Shown here: piece after piece, positions 6,758 to 9,753 of the stretch
Layout of the letters: each line of letters opens with the position of its first letter
Position numbering within the stretch: the first letter of the stretch is position 1
Assembly: GCA_934434905.1 (NCBI GenBank)
Contig: CAKSAI010000102.1
Location: forward strand, 1 to 9,753
Length of the DNA stretch: 9,753 bases
Direction: 5' to 3'
Source of the DNA: an uncultured Lachnospiraceae bacterium
Lineage (GTDB): Bacteria; Bacillota; Clostridia; Lachnospirales; Lachnospiraceae
Notes under the pieces: generated by a model
The model's input: the letters and a program-made list of their open reading frames with translations, nothing else
What the model was told of the DNA's origin: nothing
Database searches by the model: none
Position numbers and translations under genes: made by a program

Positions 6758-7576
6758 ATGAGCGCAATTAAAACGACATGGTTTTTATTCGGCAGACAGG
6801 CCTATATACCGGAAGAATATTCTGTGTCCACTCATTTTGAATTTTATCGGTTTTATTGCATTTTTGACGGGGAATGTATCTATGAAGATGAGAACGGTGC
6901 GGTAACCCTGGAAAAGGGTCACGTCTATCTCCTGCCACGGAAATCGTATTCTCTTCGCTATGGCAGCCACAATAAATTTCTGCACGTGTGGGGCCATTTT
7001 CAGATTGAGGGCTGGCAATTTAACAATGTTATTAAGTTTGATCTGAAAAACGACCCGGTCCATAACGACTTTGTCAGCCTTATCGATGACCTGTCGAAGA
7101 AATACTTTGTCGCATCCAACGCACCGGAAGCCAGAAACATGACTTCCATCTTCAGCGACGATGACTATTTTAGTGTTGTTGAGAGCGTTTTTTCATCCTT
7201 TGTCTCTTATCTGTACCTCAATACCGTTGGCCGCGAGGAACAGGTGAATCCACTGAAGGCCATCCTTGCATACATCAACAACAACTTAAGCTCCGACCTT
7301 TCGAACGATACGCTTGCCCGGATTACGCAGTATTCGCGCACACATTTCATACAGGAATTCACCCGGCTTTACCGTATCCCGCCGCAAAAATATGTGGTGA
7401 AAGCGCGTATATCGCAGGCCATCGTACTGCTTATGAATGACGAAAAGATATACAACATTTCCTATAAGGTGGGCTATGATAATCCCAAATCCTTTGCGCG
7501 GGCCTTCAAGCGCGAGACAGGCCTCTCTCCGCAGGATTACAAGAGTCTCCACTATCTTACGATCCATAAAAAATAA
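6758..7576 (+). CDS. AraC-family transcriptional regulator
   Basis: The 272-residue protein has the standard two-domain AraC layout. Residues about 15-100 are a cupin-like sensor domain (beta strands with E-K-G-H-V-Y-L-L-P at 52-60, the turn that normally forms the sugar pocket edge). Residues about 164-265 are the double helix-turn-helix DNA-binding domain: first helix-turn-helix around 180-207, second at about 230-255, ending in the family signature V-G-Y-D-N-P-K-S-F-A-R-A-F-K-R-E-T-G-L-S-P-Q-D-Y (238-261). ATG 6758 is preceded by GGAGG (6746-6750) with 7-base spacing, and the gene starts 13 bases after the stop of the upstream enzyme gene, so the two are cotranscribed. It probably activates both divergent promoters by binding the 21-bp-spaced repeats at 4188-4217 and 4277-4306, including its own operon (positive feedback). 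The effector is probably a sugar from the imported glycan; it cannot be named from sequence. Confidence 0.92.
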   Translation: MSAIKTTWFLFGRQAYIPEEYSVSTHFEFYRFYCIFDGECIYEDENGAVTLEKGHVYLLPRKSYSLRYGSHNKFLHVWGHFQIEGWQFNNVIKFDLKNDPVHNDFVSLIDDLSKKYFVASNAPEARNMTSIFSDDDYFSVVESVFSSFVSYLYLNTVGREEQVNPLKAILAYINNNLSSDLSNDTLARITQYSRTHFIQEFTRLYRIPPQKYVVKARISQAIVLLMNDEKIYNISYKVGYDNPKSFARAFKRETGLSPQDYKSLHYLTIHKK

Positions 7577-7630
7577 TGAAAAGCTTCTGCATTATATTAC
7601 ACTGAATAATCTTGAGATAGTCTGTATCGA

Positions 7631-7667
7631 AAGATAGCGGATATATCATCCCCAGATCCGCTATCTT
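7631..7667. terminator. Perfect 12-bp hairpin between convergent genes, probable bidirectional terminator
   Basis: AAGATAGCGGAT (7631-7642) pairs perfectly with ATCCGCTATCTT (7656-7667) around a 13-base loop. It sits 54 bases after the regulator stop codon and 66 bases past the stop of the leftward GH127-type gene, the usual place for a shared terminator. Neither strand has a clear T-tract after the stem, so it is not a textbook intrinsic terminator; it may stop transcription inefficiently or protect 3' ends. Nothing else recognisable lies in the 157-base gap 7577-7733. Confidence 0.5.
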
Positions 7668-7733
7668 CCAACACAGTCATTGCCACTTGCGCCTTTAAAT
7701 TCTGCCTCCAGCAATGAATCTCCTATACCTATA

Positions 7734-9695
7734 TTATTTTGTATTCATCCACACCGCCATTTTTCCTTCGTTTTCATTCCAGAGTTTTCCCGCCGACGAG
7801 CAATCAGTAACCGTAAAGCTTTTCCCATCAGTAGTAGGCACCTGAACTTCGAGCATGCACGGGTATGGGGCAATCTTTCTGTCGGACAGCTTAACATCTA
7901 CATAGCCGTCATTGTCCACTTCTACGCTTATCGCGTCATCAACACTATAACCAAGGCGGTTTTCCTGCGCCAGTATAAGCGGACCACGCTTTAAGGCAAT
8001 ATGATTTTTAGATGACGGATCCTCGCGATCAAACGTGCTTACCATATAATTTATACCCCAAATAACCTTGTTCATAAGTATTTGGCTTCCGTATGGAATC
8101 GGATATATAGCCTTTGTTCGCATATCGAAGCAAATTGATATTCTGTCGCCGCTATTCCACTTGCGTTTCACAGAGATATACCCCCTTGTTGCCTCGATGC
8201 TTTTGCCATTTAGATATACGATGGTATTTTTACTCCACTCCGGGTTTCTTACCCAAATTCCAAATTCTTCCTCGCAATCCGTATCAACTGTTATATCAAC
8301 ATTACCTTCCACCGGATAGGCAGTAACAAATTTAAGATTTGCGTTTTTGCCATTTGCAAGTTTTTGTGAAACGGTTCCTTCTTCAAACAGATTAACAACC
8401 ACGCCGTCCTTTTTGGTAAAGACCGCCGACTTCATAGCGATGCCGATACCGGCAGGACCGATCCCTATACAACAACCGTAATACTTGTTGTTACCCAAAC
8501 GCATAAATCCGCCTATCCCATTGCCGCGCTTACCAGGTGTCAGCGGACTGTAGCTGTCAAATGGCATCGAAATCATGGTATAATCCGGACACCGCTCCTG
8601 TTCGGAAAGATCAACTGAGCCGGCGGTATTTATAGCGCCGAGATAGGCGTTGTAAAGCGAAGTTTCAAATGCATCCATATACTTTGCGTCGCCTGTAATA
8701 AGGTTGAGCTGATAAAAGAACTGCATGAGTGTTACTGTTACACAGGTTTCCTGCGCCTTTGGCGTGCCACGGTTGGGATTTGCCTGACGGACAGTAGAGT
8801 GATCAAACAGCTCATGCGTACAGCCTGCTGAACCGATAACGGTAAAGTCGTCCTCTAAAATACAGTCTGCATAATTGATTATTGCCTGCAAATGCTTTTC
8901 GTTTTCGGTTATACGGTAATATTCAAGCAATCCCATAAAGCAGGATGTCATCTCATACGCCTTGGTTATAGGGTACTGATAAGGCCGAAGTTCATTTTCA
9001 TAGGCCAGCTCAAATATATTGGCAACCTCGGTTCCGCCGCAATCGACTATGTAGGTGGCAAAATCAAGATATTTCTTTTCTGCGGTGAGCGAATAGAGTC
9101 TTACGATTGGCTCAAGTATTGAAGAAGAGTTAAGTCCGCGCCAATGACGGGTAAGCTTTGTGATAAGCTTTTTACCCTCCTGCTGATAGCCGATTTTTGA
9201 TATAAGGTAATCTGCCTGACGACACATACAATCAACTATTTTTTTGTTAAGCTCAGCATCATCCGAAATTTCAATGAAATATTCCATGCCAAGCAAAACG
9301 TATTTTCTGCTCCAAATGTCCCATGCGTCAAATTCTTCTTCGGTTTTATATGTGCTTATACGTCCCAGCTCGTCTTGCGTACTCATCATATCTATAACGG
9401 TCGCTTTAAGCACATTATATAGTTCAGCGTCCTTTGAATAGGTGTAAATAAAGCAGGCTCCCCGCATCATCTTGCCCCAAAATTCCCCGCGCCAACCGCC
9501 ATTCCCGCTGTCAGTATGGTTACGGAACTGATCTACAAACAGCTTCCACCTGCCGCTGTCTCTAAGTTGCATATCGGTTATAAATTTAAGGCTTTTATCA
9601 AGGCAGCCTTTAAACTTTTTGACATCCGGGGTTTCAAAAAATTTATCCGTTTTATTACGTGGATAATTTGCGGTGAAATTTTCGTATATATCCAT
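7734..9695 (-). CDS. GH127-type (DUF1680) beta-L-arabinofuranosidase-like glycosidase, cytoplasmic
   Basis: The start is ATG 9695, with AGGAGG at 9709-9704 and 8-base spacing; a TTG at 9701 in the same frame lies only 2 bases from the ribosome site and is rejected. The product has 653 residues, close to the roughly 650-660 usual for GH127, and no signal peptide. Residues about 30-400 form an (alpha/alpha)6 barrel; residues about 423-653 form the C-terminal beta domains. E-T-C (316-318) followed by L-I-T-G-D-A-K-Y-M-D and L-Y-N is the conserved GH127 block, and Y-G-C-C (406-409) supplies the paired cysteines. In the characterised enzyme HypBA1 (from memory) Glu338, Cys340, Cys417 and Cys418 bind zinc and Cys417 is the nucleophile; E316, C318, C408 and C409 correspond. 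The candidate acid/base is E295 in G-C-T-H-E-L-F. Expected reaction: release of terminal beta-L-arabinofuranose from imported oligosaccharides. GH146 is a related alternative. The gene appears more A/T-rich than its neighbours. Confidence 0.88.
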   Translation of the reverse strand: MDIYENFTANYPRNKTDKFFETPDVKKFKGCLDKSLKFITDMQLRDSGRWKLFVDQFRNHTDSGNGGWRGEFWGKMMRGACFIYTYSKDAELYNVLKATVIDMMSTQDELGRISTYKTEEEFDAWDIWSRKYVLLGMEYFIEISDDAELNKKIVDCMCRQADYLISKIGYQQEGKKLITKLTRHWRGLNSSSILEPIVRLYSLTAEKKYLDFATYIVDCGGTEVANIFELAYENELRPYQYPITKAYEMTSCFMGLLEYYRITENEKHLQAIINYADCILEDDFTVIGSAGCTHELFDHSTVRQANPNRGTPKAQETCVTVTLMQFFYQLNLITGDAKYMDAFETSLYNAYLGAINTAGSVDLSEQERCPDYTMISMPFDSYSPLTPGKRGNGIGGFMRLGNNKYYGCCIGIGPAGIGIAMKSAVFTKKDGVVVNLFEEGTVSQKLANGKNANLKFVTAYPVEGNVDITVDTDCEEEFGIWVRNPEWSKNTIVYLNGKSIEATRGYISVKRKWNSGDRISICFDMRTKAIYPIPYGSQILMNKVIWGINYMVSTFDREDPSSKNHIALKRGPLILAQENRLGYSVDDAISVEVDNDGYVDVKLSDRKIAPYPCMLEVQVPTTDGKSFTVTDCSSAGKLWNENEGKMAVWMNTK

Positions 9696-9743
9696 TTTCA
9701 AAACCTCCTGTGGTTTATTTTTTACTTTTGTGGTGTTCTTGAC

Positions 9744-9752
9744 ACAATTTAT
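9744..9752 (-). promoter_or_regulatory. Single ATAAATTGT half-site upstream of the GH127-type gene
   Basis: Reading leftward, ATAAATTGT (9752-9744) is identical to both rightward half-sites at 4277 and 4298 and points towards the GH127-type gene, 49 bases from its start codon. A partner 21 bp upstream would lie outside the window. No good -10 sits at the 34-base distance seen elsewhere; the best weak candidate is TAAAAA at 9724-9719. This suggests, but does not prove, shared regulation. Confidence 0.4.
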
Positions 9753-9753
9753 C

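Noticed and set aside
9696..9701. TTG start at 9701 for the GH127-type gene
   Set aside because: It is only 2 bases from the AGGAGG site; ATG 9695 has ideal 8-base spacing.
9739..9744. Perfect TTGACA on the plus strand at the right edge as a -35 box
   Set aside because: Any -10 would lie outside the window, so a rightward promoter cannot be supported.

Overview
The window looks like a carbohydrate-utilisation locus from a Gram-positive gut-type anaerobe, most likely a member of the Clostridia close to the Lachnospiraceae. This rests on strong AGGAGG/AAAGGA-type ribosome binding sites, a Gram-positive style lipoprotein binding protein, ABC-type sugar uptake instead of SusC/SusD, two glycoside hydrolases without signal peptides, and an AraC-family regulator. 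No RNA gene, CRISPR array, insertion sequence, phage gene or origin was seen. The species assignment is inference from gene style only.

Layout: on the left, two leftward genes encode extracytoplasmic sugar-binding proteins. The first transcribed (2723-4084) is a lipoprotein. The second (2647 to beyond base 1) is a much larger, unusual protein in which two carbohydrate-binding-type beta domains and a helical linker precede the solute-binding domain; its C-terminus lies outside the window, and ABC permease genes may follow there. A 290-base control region (4085-4374) separates these from a rightward operon of a divergent GH78-type (alpha-L-rhamnosidase-like) enzyme (4375-6744) and an AraC-family regulator (6758-7576). 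A convergent intergenic gap with a perfect 12-bp hairpin (7631-7667) follows. A leftward GH127-type (beta-L-arabinofuranosidase-like) gene (7734-9695) fills the right side, with its promoter region cut by the window end.

The most notable signal is in the divergent control region. Each of the two divergent promoters carries two direct copies of a 9-base element (AYAAAYTGT) exactly 21 bp apart, and in both cases the inner copy begins exactly 34 bases before the first base of the -10 box, with the weak -35 box overlapping the repeat. This is the geometry expected for activation by a dimer of an AraC-family protein, and the obvious candidate is the regulator encoded in the same locus. A single further copy (ATAAATTGT) lies at the right edge, upstream of the GH127-type gene and in the matching orientation, which would make that gene part of the same regulon.

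Proposed working model (inference): oligosaccharides bearing L-rhamnose and/or L-arabinofuranose, such as pectin side chains or arabinogalactan-type glycans, are captured outside the cell by the two binding proteins, imported by an ABC transporter, and trimmed in the cytoplasm by the two exo-acting hydrolases. A released sugar or the imported oligosaccharide is then sensed by the AraC-type protein, which switches on both promoters.
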